Below are positions 50,990 through 61,324 of a stretch of DNA of 64,000 nt, piece by piece. The first letter of the stretch is position 1; each line of letters opens with the position of its first letter. Source of the stretch: Streptomyces sp. NRRL F-5135. Its GTDB lineage: Bacteria > Actinomycetota > Actinomycetes > Streptomycetales > Streptomycetaceae. The notes under the pieces are model-generated. The model was given only the letters and a program-made list of their open reading frames with translations. It was not told the origin of the DNA and made no database searches. The translations under genes were made by a program, and so were the position numbers. Where the stretch lies: assembly GCF_000719775.1 (NCBI RefSeq), contig NZ_JOHR01000023.1:1-64000 (forward strand), in the 5' to 3' direction.

Positions 50990-51724
50990 TCAGATGGCGG
51001 TGGTGCCGCCGTCGGCGACGAGTTCCATGCCGTTGACGTAGCTGGAGTCGTCGGAGGCGAGGAAGAGGGCGGCGGTGGCGATTTCGTCGGGGCGGCCCAT
51101 CTGGCCGCGGGGGATGAGGGACTCGAACTGGCGCTTGGTGGCCTCGTCGAAGAGTTCTTCCTGCTTGGCGGTGGCGACCTGGCCGGGGGTCAGGACGTTG
51201 ACGCGGATGCGGCGGTCCTTGAGCTCGTTGAGCCAGATACGGGCCCAGGCCTGCTGGACGGCCTTGCTGCCGGCGTAGACGCTCCAGCCGGGGAAGGCGC
51301 CGAGGGAGGCGTTGGAGCCGGTCATGAGGATGGAGCCGCCGTCGTTGAAGAGCGGGAGGGCCTTCTGGACGGTGAACAGGGTGCCGCGGGCGTTGAGCCC
51401 GAACCAGGTGTCGAACTGGGCCTCGGTGATCTCGCCGAGCGGGGCGGGCTCGCCCCCGCCGGCGCTGGCCCACAGCACGTCGAGGCTTCCCTTCTCCCGC
51501 TTGACGGTGTCGTACAGGCGGTCCAGGTCGTCCAGGTCGGCGGCGTCGCCCTGGACGCCGGTGACGTTGCGGCCGATCTGCTTCACGGCCTCGTCCAGGG
51601 CGTCCTGGCGGCGGCCGGTGATGAAGACGTGCGCTCCCTCTTCGACGAACAGCTTCGCGCCTGCCAGCGCCATGCCGGTGGTGCCGCCGGTGATGACCGC
51701 TACCTTGCCGTCGAGCTTTCCCAT
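50990..51724 (-). CDS. SDR-family oxidoreductase (244 aa)
   Basis: A classical short-chain dehydrogenase. The cofactor loop is TGGTTGMALA (12-21) and NNAG is replaced by WASAGGG. The catalytic Ser lies in MTGSNASLG, Tyr/Lys in YAGSK, and the protein ends VNGMELVADGGTTAI. Asp/Arg after strand 2 (ITGRRQDAL) suggests NADPH. The start has AAGGGAGCGACC. It is divergent from a TetR regulator, with two copies of CTATGTACACC in the gap, and precedes the F420/NADP reductase-like gene. Similar TetR-SDR pairs are self-regulating detox modules. The substrate is unknown. Confidence 0.92.
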   Translation of the reverse strand: MGKLDGKVAVITGGTTGMALAGAKLFVEEGAHVFITGRRQDALDEAVKQIGRNVTGVQGDAADLDDLDRLYDTVKREKGSLDVLWASAGGGEPAPLGEITEAQFDTWFGLNARGTLFTVQKALPLFNDGGSILMTGSNASLGAFPGWSVYAGSKAVQQAWARIWLNELKDRRIRVNVLTPGQVATAKQEELFDEATKRQFESLIPRGQMGRPDEIATAALFLASDDSSYVNGMELVADGGTTAI

Positions 51725-51772
51725 GGTCGCTCCCTTGGGTCGGTGGTGCCGTGCGCACCTGGGACGACGGTG

Positions 51773-51783
51773 CTATGTACACC
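51773..51783. promoter_or_regulatory. TetR-operator-like repeat, copy 1
   Basis: CTATGTACACC, repeated identically at 51827-51837 and centred on the palindrome TGTACA. It lies 48 bp before the SDR start and may overlap its -10 (TACATA on the minus strand). Confidence 0.5.
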
Positions 51784-51826
51784 GCCCTGTGTGCTTACAG
51801 TACGGGGCGGGCGAGCAGGGCGCAAA

Positions 51827-51837
51827 CTATGTACACC
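51827..51837. promoter_or_regulatory. TetR-operator-like repeat, copy 2
   Basis: CTATGTACACC, the same as copy 1, lies at the -35 position of a TACGGT (51857-51862) placed 6 nt before the TetR ATG. Binding here would give autorepression. Confidence 0.5.
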
Positions 51838-51868
51838 AGTCGTTACCTAGCTGCGGTACGGTGGACCC

Positions 51869-52480
51869 ATGACGGAGTTGGAGAAGGGCCCCACGGGCCG
51901 CCGCCGCGGCCGGGGCGCACGCGAGCGCATCCTCAGCGCGTCCCAGCAGCTGTTCCGCGAGCAGGGCATCAACCGCACCGGCATGAACGAGCTCTGCGCG
52001 GCGGCCGAGGTGTCCAAGCGCACGGCCTACCAGCACTTCACCGGCAAGGACGAACTCGTCGCCGAGTACCTGCGCCGGTTCGACCCCTCCGTTCTGTCCG
52101 GCGTGTTCGACCGCACCGACCTCACGCCCCGCGAACGGCTTCTCGCCGCCTTCGACATCCCCCCCACCACCCCCCTGTGCCCCTACATCGGTGCCGCCGT
52201 CGAACTGAACGACCCCCAGCACCCCGCGTCCCAGTACGCACGCGAGTACAAGAAAGCCGTCGCCGCGCGGCTCGCCGACACCGCCCGCGAGGCCGGCGCC
52301 GCCGACCCTGAACAGCTCGGCGAACAGCTCGCGCTGCTCATCGACGGCGCCGCGGCCCGCTCCCGGGTCCTCAACACCGACGCCTTCCCCACCGCCGCCG
52401 CCATCGCCGCCGTCCTCATCGACAACGCCATCCCCGCCACAGCCGGCGATGACCGGCAACGGGAGGAAGCGTCAAGCTGA
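51869..52480 (+). CDS. TetR/AcrR-family regulator (203 aa)
   Basis: The HTH domain occupies about residues 15-65: RERILSASQQLFREQGINRTGMNELCAAAEVSKRTAYQHFTGKDELV, followed by a variable helical ligand domain. TACGGT six bases before the ATG suggests a leaderless mRNA, since no ribosome site is visible. It is divergent from the SDR/F420-reductase-like pair, with repeated TGTACA-centred sites between them. I infer that it represses that pair and itself; the inducer is unknown. Confidence 0.92.
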   Translation: MTELEKGPTGRRRGRGARERILSASQQLFREQGINRTGMNELCAAAEVSKRTAYQHFTGKDELVAEYLRRFDPSVLSGVFDRTDLTPRERLLAAFDIPPTTPLCPYIGAAVELNDPQHPASQYAREYKKAVAARLADTAREAGAADPEQLGEQLALLIDGAAARSRVLNTDAFPTAAAIAAVLIDNAIPATAGDDRQREEASS

Positions 52481-52761
52481 CTTGGCACTCCGCGGACGGG
52501 CCGGACGCGCTACCGGTCACGCGGCCGCACCCGCCGGTACGCGACACCAGCCGCCCGGCACCTGGCCCGGACCGCTGGCTTTTACGGAACCGGCCGCCCG
52601 CCCGTTGAAAGCCGCAGCAGAAGGCGCCGGGGACACCAGCGCCCCCGAGGCCCCGCCGACATGGTCGGCCTGGCAGCTGCCGACGCCGCGCGCCGGGAAA
52701 TGAGACCACGGACAGCGAGGCGCCACGCGCGCGTCGCCGTCGCCGCCTCCGCTGAACGGAA
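52481..52761. other. Gene-free region between TetR gene and tRNA terminator
   Basis: About 280 bp. Open frames here (for example 52449-52703) are shadows that overlap the TetR end and lack ribosome sites. No repeat or promoter stands out. Confidence 0.4.
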
Positions 52762-52794
52762 AAACCCAGCTCAGACACTGTCTGGGCTGGGTTT
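52762..52794 (-). terminator. Terminator of tRNA-Thr
   Basis: A 33-bp hairpin (arms 52762-52777 and 52779-52794) has one G-U type mismatch and ends in a run of T on both strands. It follows the tRNA gene by 7 bp on the minus strand. Confidence 0.85.
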
Positions 52795-52801
52795 CCAGTG
52801 G

Positions 52802-52875
52802 AGCCCCCTGTCGGATTCGAACCGACGACCTACGCATTACAAGTGCGTTGCTCTGGCCGGCTGAGCTAAGGAGGC
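52802..52875 (-). tRNA. tRNA-Thr (anticodon TGT)
   Basis: A 74-nt cloverleaf on the minus strand. Acceptor GCCTCCT pairs with AGGGGGC (one T-G wobble). The D-arm is GCTC/GAGC, the anticodon stem ACGCA/TGCGT has loop CTTGTAA (anticodon TGT), and the T-arm is GTCGG-TTCGAAT-CCGAC. The CCA end is not encoded. It reads the ACA codon, which is rare in this high-GC genome. Confidence 0.95.
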
Positions 52876-52940
52876 GTACCCCCAGCAGTGTAACCGGCCC
52901 CGATCACCGGACGGCCCGGGATTTCTTCCGTGCACGAGTA

Positions 52941-52969
52941 CTGACAGATCACATCCGGACAGCTAGGGT
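52941..52969 (+). promoter_or_regulatory. Promoter of msiK
   Basis: CTGACA (52941-52946), a 17-bp spacer and TAGGGT (52964-52969) form a housekeeping-type promoter about 110 bp before the start codon. Confidence 0.55.
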
Positions 52970-52986
52970 CACCTCAAGTTCACCCA

Positions 52987-53002
52987 GGTGGACTAGACCC
53001 GT
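52987..53002. promoter_or_regulatory. DasR-like (dre) half-palindrome upstream of msiK
   Basis: GGTGGACTAGACCCGT matches the 16-bp DasR consensus (ASTGGTCTAGACCAST) at about 12 positions. It lies just downstream of the expected transcription start. It could link msiK to aminosugar control; this is inference. Confidence 0.4.
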
Positions 53003-53079
53003 CCGCCGCGTTCCCGTGGCGGATCCTTCCTTTACTCGGATCGTCCGGCACGTTCCTGCCGGTGAGGGGACATATCGCC

Positions 53080-54204
<1,125 letters not shown>

Positions 54205-54226
54205 CCCGCACCCGCACCGCCCGTGA

Positions 54227-54264
54227 CACGGCCCCGCGCTGCAAGCCGCAAGCGCGGGGCCGTG
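54227..54264 (+). terminator. Terminator of msiK
   Basis: A perfect 14-bp GC-rich stem (54227-54240 with 54251-54264) with a 10-nt loop begins 22 bp after the stop codon. Confidence 0.85.
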
Positions 54265-54384
54265 CCCGTTGCCGGCCGTTCAACCCCGGCGCGTCAACAC
54301 CCAATTCGAAAAAACCTCTCGAACCATCGCTCTTTCCGGTGACAAAATGTCGCCATATCATCACCGAGCGCTACGCTCGCCTGC

Positions 54385-54813
54385 GTGACCCACTCAGCCC
54401 GCCGTATCGGCCGAACTCTCGCTGCCGTCCTGCCCGTCGTCCTGGTGCTCTCCGGGACCCTCGCGGTAGCCCGCGTCCCGTGGGCGACCAGCAATGCCGA
54501 GTCGCAGATCCTGACCGCCTCGTCGGATACCGCCTCGGTCAGGGCCAAGTCCAAGGCCCGCGCGCCCCAGGACGTCCTGCGCGACCAGCTCCTCGTGGAA
54601 CTGCAGCGGAAGGACCCGGGGATCGCGCTGACCCACCTCCAACGCGAGGTCGAGGAACGCCCGTCGCTCGCCCAGCACTGCGTCGCGATCGCCCGCGCCC
54701 TGGGCCGTGCCGCCGTGACCGCGTACGGGCCCACCCGGGCGCAGTCCTTCTCCCGGCCCGTGTGCGACACCGCGTTCGCGTACGGCGTCTCCCAGCAGGC
54801 CGCGGGCAGCTGA
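54385..54813 (+). CDS. Conserved-looking exported or anchored protein (142 aa)
   Basis: The N-terminus is a signal sequence or anchor (RTLAAVLPVVLVLSGTLAVARV, about residues 10-31). The rest is a soluble helical part with QDVLRDQLLVELQRKDPG, CVAIARALGRAAV and a second Cys near residue 126; the two Cys could form a disulfide. GTG 54385 is preceded by TACGCT at 7 nt and no ribosome site, a leaderless arrangement. It sits between msiK and a nucleotidyltransferase, in a neighbourhood that seems conserved in streptomycetes. Function unknown. Confidence 0.7.
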   Translation: MTHSARRIGRTLAAVLPVVLVLSGTLAVARVPWATSNAESQILTASSDTASVRAKSKARAPQDVLRDQLLVELQRKDPGIALTHLQREVEERPSLAQHCVAIARALGRAAVTAYGPTRAQSFSRPVCDTAFAYGVSQQAAGS

Positions 54814-54830
54814 GCCGCGGGCACCCGGCG

Positions 54831-54858
54831 CCCGGCAGCCATCACCCGGCAGCCATCA
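54831..54858. repeat. 14-bp tandem duplication
   Basis: CCCGGCAGCCATCA occurs twice in direct succession, with further partial copies to 54880, in the gap before the nucleotidyltransferase. Confidence 0.85.
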
Positions 54859-54927
54859 CCCGTCACCCGGCAGCCGGCACGAACCTGGCCGCGCCCCTGG
54901 CCACCCGCCCCGCCTATCGTTCACCGC

Positions 54928-55644
54928 ATGCACTCGTATCCGACGCAGGCCGTGGTCCTGGCGGGCGGCCAGGGGTCGCGGCTGCGCCCGTACACCGACG
55001 ACCGCCCCAAGCCGATGGTCGAGATCCCCGGCACGGGGACCCCGATCATCGGTCATCAGCTCGCCTGGCTCGCCGCCGAGGGCGTGACCGACGCCGTCGT
55101 CTCGTGCGGCCACCTCGCCGAAGTCCTCCAGGACTGGCTGTACTCGGCCGACCTCCCCCTGCGCGTCACCACCGTCGTGGAGCCCGAACCACTGGGGCGC
55201 GGCGGTGGTCTCAAGTACGCCGCCGCCCGGCTGCCCGAGCCCGAGCGTCCCTGGTACGCCACCAATGGCGACATCTGGACACGGTTCTCGCTGCGGGAGA
55301 TGGCCGCGTTCCACCATGAGCGCGACGCGACCGCCACGCTCGCCCTCGCCCGGCCACGGATCCCCTGGGGAGCGGTGGAGACGGACGAGTTCGGGCACGT
55401 TCTCGACTTCATCGAGTCGCCTCCCTCGCCCTATCTGATCAATGCCGGCGTGTACGTCTTCTCCTCCGCCTTCGTCTCGCTGCTCCCGGACCGGGGCGAC
55501 CACGAGCGGACCACCTTCCCGCGGCTGGCGCGCGAACGCCGCCTCGCCGGTTTCCCGTTGCCGCACGGTGCCTACTGGCGTGCCATCGACACCGCCAAGG
55601 ACCTCACCGAAGCCGCCAAGGAACTGGCCTCGACCGGCACCTGA
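54928..55644 (+). CDS. Sugar-phosphate nucleotidyltransferase (238 aa)
   Basis: An NTP-transferase of the RmlA/GlmU type. The signature AVVLAGGQGSRLRPYTDDRPKPMVEI is at residues 8-33. A Mg-binding Asp lies in YATNGDIW (about 112), and YLINAGVYVFSS and a late D in AIDTAKDL follow. At 238 aa it is the short form without a C-terminal beta-helix, so it activates a hexose- or mannose-1-phosphate. TATCGT lies 7 nt before the ATG with no ribosome site, suggesting a leaderless transcript. The nucleotide sugar formed cannot be told. Confidence 0.88.
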   Translation: MHSYPTQAVVLAGGQGSRLRPYTDDRPKPMVEIPGTGTPIIGHQLAWLAAEGVTDAVVSCGHLAEVLQDWLYSADLPLRVTTVVEPEPLGRGGGLKYAAARLPEPERPWYATNGDIWTRFSLREMAAFHHERDATATLALARPRIPWGAVETDEFGHVLDFIESPPSPYLINAGVYVFSSAFVSLLPDRGDHERTTFPRLARERRLAGFPLPHGAYWRAIDTAKDLTEAAKELASTGT

Positions 55645-55732
55645 CCCGGCCGGCACCCGATCCGGCCGGCACCCGACCCGATCAGCACCCGACCCGCCCC
55701 ACGTACTCGCCCCACGTACTCCGCTCGGCCCG

Positions 55733-57583
55733 TCAGCCCAGCAGGCCCCCGATCGGGTTCCTGGCCTCGCCGCCGCCACCGCCCGAGGACGAGCCCGTAC
55801 CGCTGTCGCCGTCGCCGCCCCCGAGGCCCCCGTCGCCCGAGCCGCCCGTCGAGGACGGCCCCTGGCCACTGGGCTCCGGCGGGGCCTGCTCGGCCGTCTG
55901 CGGAGGCTGCTGGACCGTGCCCTGGGTCTGGCTCGGCTGCCGCTGCTGCTGCGTCTGACCCGTACTGGCCGCGCCGCCCGTCTCCGGGACCGCCCCGCCG
56001 CCGGGCGTCGACTGCGGGGCCGTGGGGCTGCCCGACCGGGTCGCCGACGGCTCCGACCGCTCGGCGTCCGCGCCACGGGTGCTGTCCGGGGTCCCGGAGG
56101 CGCTGCCGCCGCCGTGCCCCGGCTTCTTGGGCAGCGGCATGCCGGGCAGCTGGTTGACCGGGTTCCCGTCCGGGCCCGGCACCGTCACCAGGTCCGAGGA
56201 CCGTACGGCGCCGCCCAGCACCGAGCCGACCAGCAGCGTCAGGCCGATCACCACCGTCGCGACGATCGAACCGCGCCGCAGGACGCGCCGGCGCAGCTCC
56301 CAGATCTCGGAGCGCGGTCCGAGCGTGCGCCACGCCTCACCGGCGAGGCGGCCGTCCACCGAGTACACCGGCGCGCCCGCGATGACCAGCGGGGACCAGG
56401 CGGCGAGGTAGATGATGTCGGGCGCGTCGTACGCCGGTACGGTCCGCCAGCTGACGGTGAGGAGCAGCGCCGCCGACAGCAGCGCGCCGAACCCGGCGGC
56501 GACCCGCTGCCAGAGCCCGAGGATGGTCAGCACGCCGGCCACGATCTGGAGGAACGCGACGCTCAGGCCCGCGCCGACGGGGTGCGAGAGCGCGAAGTCC
56601 CGCAGCGGCTCCGCCAGTGCCCACGGGTGCAGCGACTGGAGCCACTTGACCATGGAGCCGCGCTCGCCGCCGTCGAAGTAGACGGGGTCGCAGAGCTTGC
56701 CCATGCCCGCGTAGACGGAGATGAAGCCGAGGAAGACGCGGAGCGGGAGCAGCACCACGCCGAGGTTCATGCGGCGGCCGGGGTAGTACGCGTGCCGGAC
56801 GGAGTCCGCGCCGTGCCGCTGCGTACGGGGCCGGTCGTCGGCCTCGGCGTCGCCGTCGGTCTCCGGGTAGCGGTCCGCGTCGCGGTCGAACTCGTCGTCG
56901 CGGTCGAAGCCGCGGCCGGGGTACGGGTCGTCCCCGGCGCCGGTGCCGCCGGCCCCGTGGCCGTACGGCGGGCGCCCCGCCACCTCGGTGCCCTGCGTGT
57001 ACGTCGTGTCGTACGCGCCGACGGCCTGCCGCATCGGCGGCAGCAGCGGGGCGGTCCGCGCGCCCGGCACGGCGGGGCGGGCGGGGGGCGGGACGGTGCC
57101 ACCGGAGCGCGGGCTGCCGACGATGGGGGTGGGGACCGTGCTCTCGGCGTCGTCGAAGCCGATCCGGGGGATGACCTGCGTCGCGCCGGCCTCGTGCGTC
57201 AGGGCGGCGCCGGAACCGCCACGGGACGGGGCGCCCGCGGCCTGCGACTGCGAGCCGGCCCGGAAGCCCGCCGAGGAGTTCCGTACGGCCTGGAGCAGCC
57301 CGGACGCCGCGGGGTCGCCCGGCTCGGACTTCCCGCTCCAGACGACCGGGGCGCGGCGCCTGGCACCACCCCCGGCGCCGCGCAGGGCGGGGACGCGCGC
57401 CGTGTCCGCCCCGCGCGCGCCACGGGCGGGGCGAGCGGGGCCGGGGCGCTGGGGCGATGCGAGCTTCACCCGGAAGCTGGCGTGGTTCACGATGACCTGC
57501 GCGGGGTCGCAGTCCACTTTGAGCATGCTCAGCGGGGGCTGATCGTCGAACCCGGGCCGGGGCGTTCTGGTGTCCACACTCAT
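55733..57583 (-). CDS. DoxX-family membrane protein with long disordered ends (616 aa)
   Basis: Residues 1 to about 270 are mostly disordered (Pro, Gly, Arg and Asp-rich, ending in FDRDDEFDRDADRYPE). A DoxX four-helix membrane domain follows (about 275-400: LLPLRVFLGFISVYAGMGKLCDP, AVAFLQIVAGVLTILGL-type helices, DIIYLAAWSPLVIAG). A further helix lies at about 445-465, and the exported tail is rich in Gly, Ser, Gln and Pro. DoxX proteins join membrane redox complexes, such as the mycobacterial SodA-DoxX-SseA complex, but this extended form is typical of Streptomyces and unstudied. ATG start. Confidence 0.82.
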   Translation of the reverse strand: MSVDTRTPRPGFDDQPPLSMLKVDCDPAQVIVNHASFRVKLASPQRPGPARPARGARGADTARVPALRGAGGGARRRAPVVWSGKSEPGDPAASGLLQAVRNSSAGFRAGSQSQAAGAPSRGGSGAALTHEAGATQVIPRIGFDDAESTVPTPIVGSPRSGGTVPPPARPAVPGARTAPLLPPMRQAVGAYDTTYTQGTEVAGRPPYGHGAGGTGAGDDPYPGRGFDRDDEFDRDADRYPETDGDAEADDRPRTQRHGADSVRHAYYPGRRMNLGVVLLPLRVFLGFISVYAGMGKLCDPVYFDGGERGSMVKWLQSLHPWALAEPLRDFALSHPVGAGLSVAFLQIVAGVLTILGLWQRVAAGFGALLSAALLLTVSWRTVPAYDAPDIIYLAAWSPLVIAGAPVYSVDGRLAGEAWRTLGPRSEIWELRRRVLRRGSIVATVVIGLTLLVGSVLGGAVRSSDLVTVPGPDGNPVNQLPGMPLPKKPGHGGGSASGTPDSTRGADAERSEPSATRSGSPTAPQSTPGGGAVPETGGAASTGQTQQQRQPSQTQGTVQQPPQTAEQAPPEPSGQGPSSTGGSGDGGLGGGDGDSGTGSSSGGGGGEARNPIGGLLG

Positions 57584-57702
57584 CTAACCGAGTGACTTGT
57601 GTTTAGGACACTGCCTTGACGGCCGGGATCTGTCCGAGACCCGTCAAGATCGTTTGAGGCGCCGGAACAGCCGCCGCCCAGGCCCCGGACGGCCCCGCCG
57701 CG

Positions 57703-58653
57703 TCAGCGCCGCAGGCGTGCCGCCTCGTACAGCACGACGCCGGCCGCCACCCCGGCGTTCAGCGACTCCGCGCCGCCCGGCATCGGGATGCGCACCCGGA
57801 TGTCGCACGTCTCGCCCACCAGCCGCGACAGCCCCCGGCCCTCGCTGCCGATCACGATCACGACGGGCCCGTCGAGCGCCGCCAGGTCACCGACCTCGGC
57901 CTCGCCGTCCGCCGCCAGGCCGACGACCGTGAGCCCGGCCTTCTGGTACGCCTCCAGGGCGCGGGTCAGGTTGGTGGCCCGCGCGACCGGCGTACGGGCC
58001 GCCGTACCCGCCGACGTCTTCCAGGCGCCGGCCGTCATCCCGGCGGCGCGCCGCTCCGGTACGACGACGCCGTGGCCGCCGAAGGCGGCGACGGAGCGGA
58101 CGACGGCACCGAGGTTGCGCGGGTCGGTGACCCCGTCCAGCGCCACGATCAGCGGGTCCTCCCCGTCGTCGAGCGCGGCCGTCACCAGGTCGTCCGGGTG
58201 CGCGTACTCGTACGGCGGGACCTGGAGGACGAGCCCCTGGTGGTTCAGGCCGCCCGTCATCCGGTCCAGCTCGGGCCTGGGCGCCTCCATCAGGTGGATG
58301 CCGCCGCGCTCGGCCGCGAGCTGGAGCGCCTCGCGGACGCGCTCGTCGTTGTCGATGAACTGCTGGACGTACAGGGTCGTCGCCGGCACGCCGTCGCGCA
58401 GCGCCTCGAAGACCGGGTTGCGGCCCACGACCATCTCGCTGCTGCCCTTGCCGCCCCGCCGGGCGACCGGACGCCGCTGGGCCTGCTTCGCCTTGGCGTT
58501 GGCGACGCGGTTCTTGATGTGGCCCTTGCGGGCGGACGCCGGCGGCGTGGGGCCCTTGCCCTCCAGTCCGCGGCGCCGCTTGCCACCGCTACCGATCTGC
58601 GGGCCCTTCTTTTTGGACACGCTGCGGTTGTTGCGCTGGCTGTTCCCGGCCAT
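57703..58653 (-). CDS. rlmB: 23S rRNA (guanosine-2'-O)-methyltransferase RlmB
   Basis: A SpoU/TrmH-family methyltransferase that modifies G2251 of 23S rRNA. Residues 1-75 are a basic extension common in actinobacteria. The substrate-binding domain begins [14 protein letters not shown] (about 75). The SPOUT motifs are [37 protein letters not shown] and [22 protein letters not shown]. At 316 aa it is typical of actinobacteria. It lies downstream of cysS on the same strand, the usual order cysS-rlmB, though a hairpin separates them. Confidence 0.93.
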   Translation of the reverse strand: MAGNSQRNNRSVSKKKGPQIGSGGKRRRGLEGKGPTPPASARKGHIKNRVANAKAKQAQRRPVARRGGKGSSEMVVGRNPVFEALRDGVPATTLYVQQFIDNDERVREALQLAAERGGIHLMEAPRPELDRMTGGLNHQGLVLQVPPYEYAHPDDLVTAALDDGEDPLIVALDGVTDPRNLGAVVRSVAAFGGHGVVVPERRAAGMTAGAWKTSAGTAARTPVARATNLTRALEAYQKAGLTVVGLAADGEAEVGDLAALDGPVVIVIGSEGRGLSRLVGETCDIRVRIPMPGGAESLNAGVAAGVVLYEAARLRR

Positions 58654-58881
58654 GACCTACCTGTTTCGTTGCTTCTGATGCGCTGCTTCTGATGCGTCGC
58701 TGCTGACGGGTTGCTCGTGCCGCGTCGCTCGGTCCGACGGTTCTCGTGCCGGCGTCGCTCGTGCGGGTCGCTTCGGAAATCCGTGCGGGCCGTACGGCCC
58801 GTGTGCCCGCCGTACGGGCCCCGCACGCCGTACGCGCCCCCTACAGCGTACGGAACGGTCCCCGCGCGGGTGGCGCCGACG

Positions 58882-58922
58882 GCGGTGCCCCGGCGGGCGA
58901 CGCGCCCGCGCCGGGGCACCGC
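58882..58922 (-). terminator. Hairpin between cysS and rlmB
   Basis: A perfect 14-bp stem (58882-58895 with 58909-58922) with a 13-nt loop lies 30 bp past the cysS stop. It could end or reduce cysS transcription before rlmB. Confidence 0.75.
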
Positions 58923-58951
58923 GTCAGCCGCGCCGGAGCCGGCTCGCCGCG

Positions 58952-60352
<1,401 letters not shown>

Positions 60353-60358
60353 GCCACA

Positions 60359-60364
60359 AGGGTA
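60359..60364 (-). promoter_or_regulatory. Leaderless -10 box of cysS
   Basis: TACCCT on the minus strand is exactly 6 nt before the GTG start. No -35 or ribosome site is visible between it and the hairpin upstream. Confidence 0.45.
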
Positions 60365-60376
60365 GTGCGCTTCGGG

Positions 60377-60411
60377 CCGTGCCCCGTGCCCCTTGGGGGC
60401 ACGGGGCACGG
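60377..60411. other. Perfect hairpin upstream of cysS
   Basis: A 16-bp perfect stem (60377-60392 with 60396-60411), loop ttg, lies 25 bp before the cysS start, where its -35 should be. It could be a terminator for readthrough from the oxidoreductase gene or a regulatory structure. Confidence 0.7.
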
Positions 60412-60514
60412 GTGCGTGCCGTTTACGCCGACTTGGTCCATTCGTCCGGCATATGCGCCCCGCCTGGCCAGGGGACGACGGGATTCCGGCGGCGCGGCGC
60501 ACGACGGCGACCCC

Positions 60515-60549
60515 GTTCCGAGCCGGACCGGTCCGGTCCGGCTCGGAAC
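60515..60549 (-). terminator. Terminator of the F420-dependent oxidoreductase gene
   Basis: A perfect 15-bp stem (60515-60529 with 60535-60549) with a 5-nt loop lies 61 bp past the stop of the gene at 60610-61014. Confidence 0.8.
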
Positions 60550-60609
60550 GGCCCGGGGCTCGGACCGGTCGGCTCGGCCTGCGGGCCGGCCCGGACGAGG
60601 CCGGTCGGC

Positions 60610-61014
60610 TCAGATCCGGCCGACGACCTTGCGCGGCGTGATCCGTACGACCACGCGCGCCGCGTCCTCGCCCGAGGCCGGGTTGAACTCGGCGTACGGC
60701 TTGCCCGTGTACTTCAGGGACAGTTCGTCGATCAGCTCCTGGCCGCCGTCGGTGGTGAGGGTCGCGGAGCCGCGGATCTCGGCGTACGTGTACGGCGAGT
60801 CGGCCGGCTGGACGACCACCGACACCCTCGGGTCCCGGCGCAGGTTCTGCTCCTTGCGCCGGCCCACGGTGGTCGAGATCAGCAGGTCGTCGCCGTCCCG
60901 CTTGACCCACACCGGCGACACCTGGGGGCTGCCGTCGGGCTGGATGGTGGCGATGTCGACGAAGACGGGCCCGTCGAGGACTTCCTTGAGCTGGTCGGAG
61001 AGTGCGGCGGTCAT
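60610..61014 (-). CDS. PPOX-class F420-dependent oxidoreductase (134 aa)
   Basis: A small split-beta-barrel flavin/deazaflavin protein. GPVFVDIATIQPDGSPQVSPVWVKRDGDDLLIST at about 14-47 is the family core, and RRKEQNLRRDPRVSVVV includes the basic residues that bind the F420 tail. Length and pattern fit the F420-dependent PPOX class (TIGR03618). Start ATG 61014 is set by this core; the frame upstream is repeat DNA. It sits between cysS and ispF as its own unit with a terminator. The substrate is unknown. Confidence 0.9.
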   Translation of the reverse strand: MTAALSDQLKEVLDGPVFVDIATIQPDGSPQVSPVWVKRDGDDLLISTTVGRRKEQNLRRDPRVSVVVQPADSPYTYAEIRGSATLTTDGGQELIDELSLKYTGKPYAEFNPASGEDAARVVVRITPRKVVGRI

Positions 61015-61049
61015 GGGTGCCTGTGCCTTTCTGCCGGGAACTTCCTGGG

Positions 61050-61094
61050 ACTGTCTGAACTGTCTGAACTGTCTGGGCTGTCTGGACTGTCTGG
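61050..61094. repeat. Five 9-bp tandem repeats (ACTGTCTGA type)
   Basis: Five consecutive copies of ACTGTCTGA/GCTGTCTGG-type units lie in the 310-bp gap between ispF and the oxidoreductase gene. Looser CTGTCCGGACTCGCTG repeats follow near 61130-61170. The rest of the gap (61015-61324) shows no gene. Confidence 0.9.
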
Positions 61095-61324
61095 ACCGGC
61101 CGCAACCGTCCGGCCCAGTGCCGCGACCGACTGTCCGGACTCGCTGGTCACTGTCCGGACTCGCTGTCACGGTCCGGACCTGCCGTGGCGGTCTGAACCG
61201 TCTGACCGGGGCACTGCCTCGGGCCGGGGCGACGGCCTCGCTTTCTTCCGGGTGCCGCCTCTTTCGGGTGGCGCGGTCAATGATCTCTCAGCGTTCCCTC
61301 ACCCATGCCCGGCACCCGACGTTT

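Noticed and set aside
52449..52703. 84-codon ORF after the TetR gene
   Set aside because: It starts inside TetR, lacks a ribosome site and has shadow-like composition.
61050..61094. Short tandem repeats considered as a CRISPR array
   Set aside because: The units are 9 bp without unique spacers, and no cas genes are nearby.
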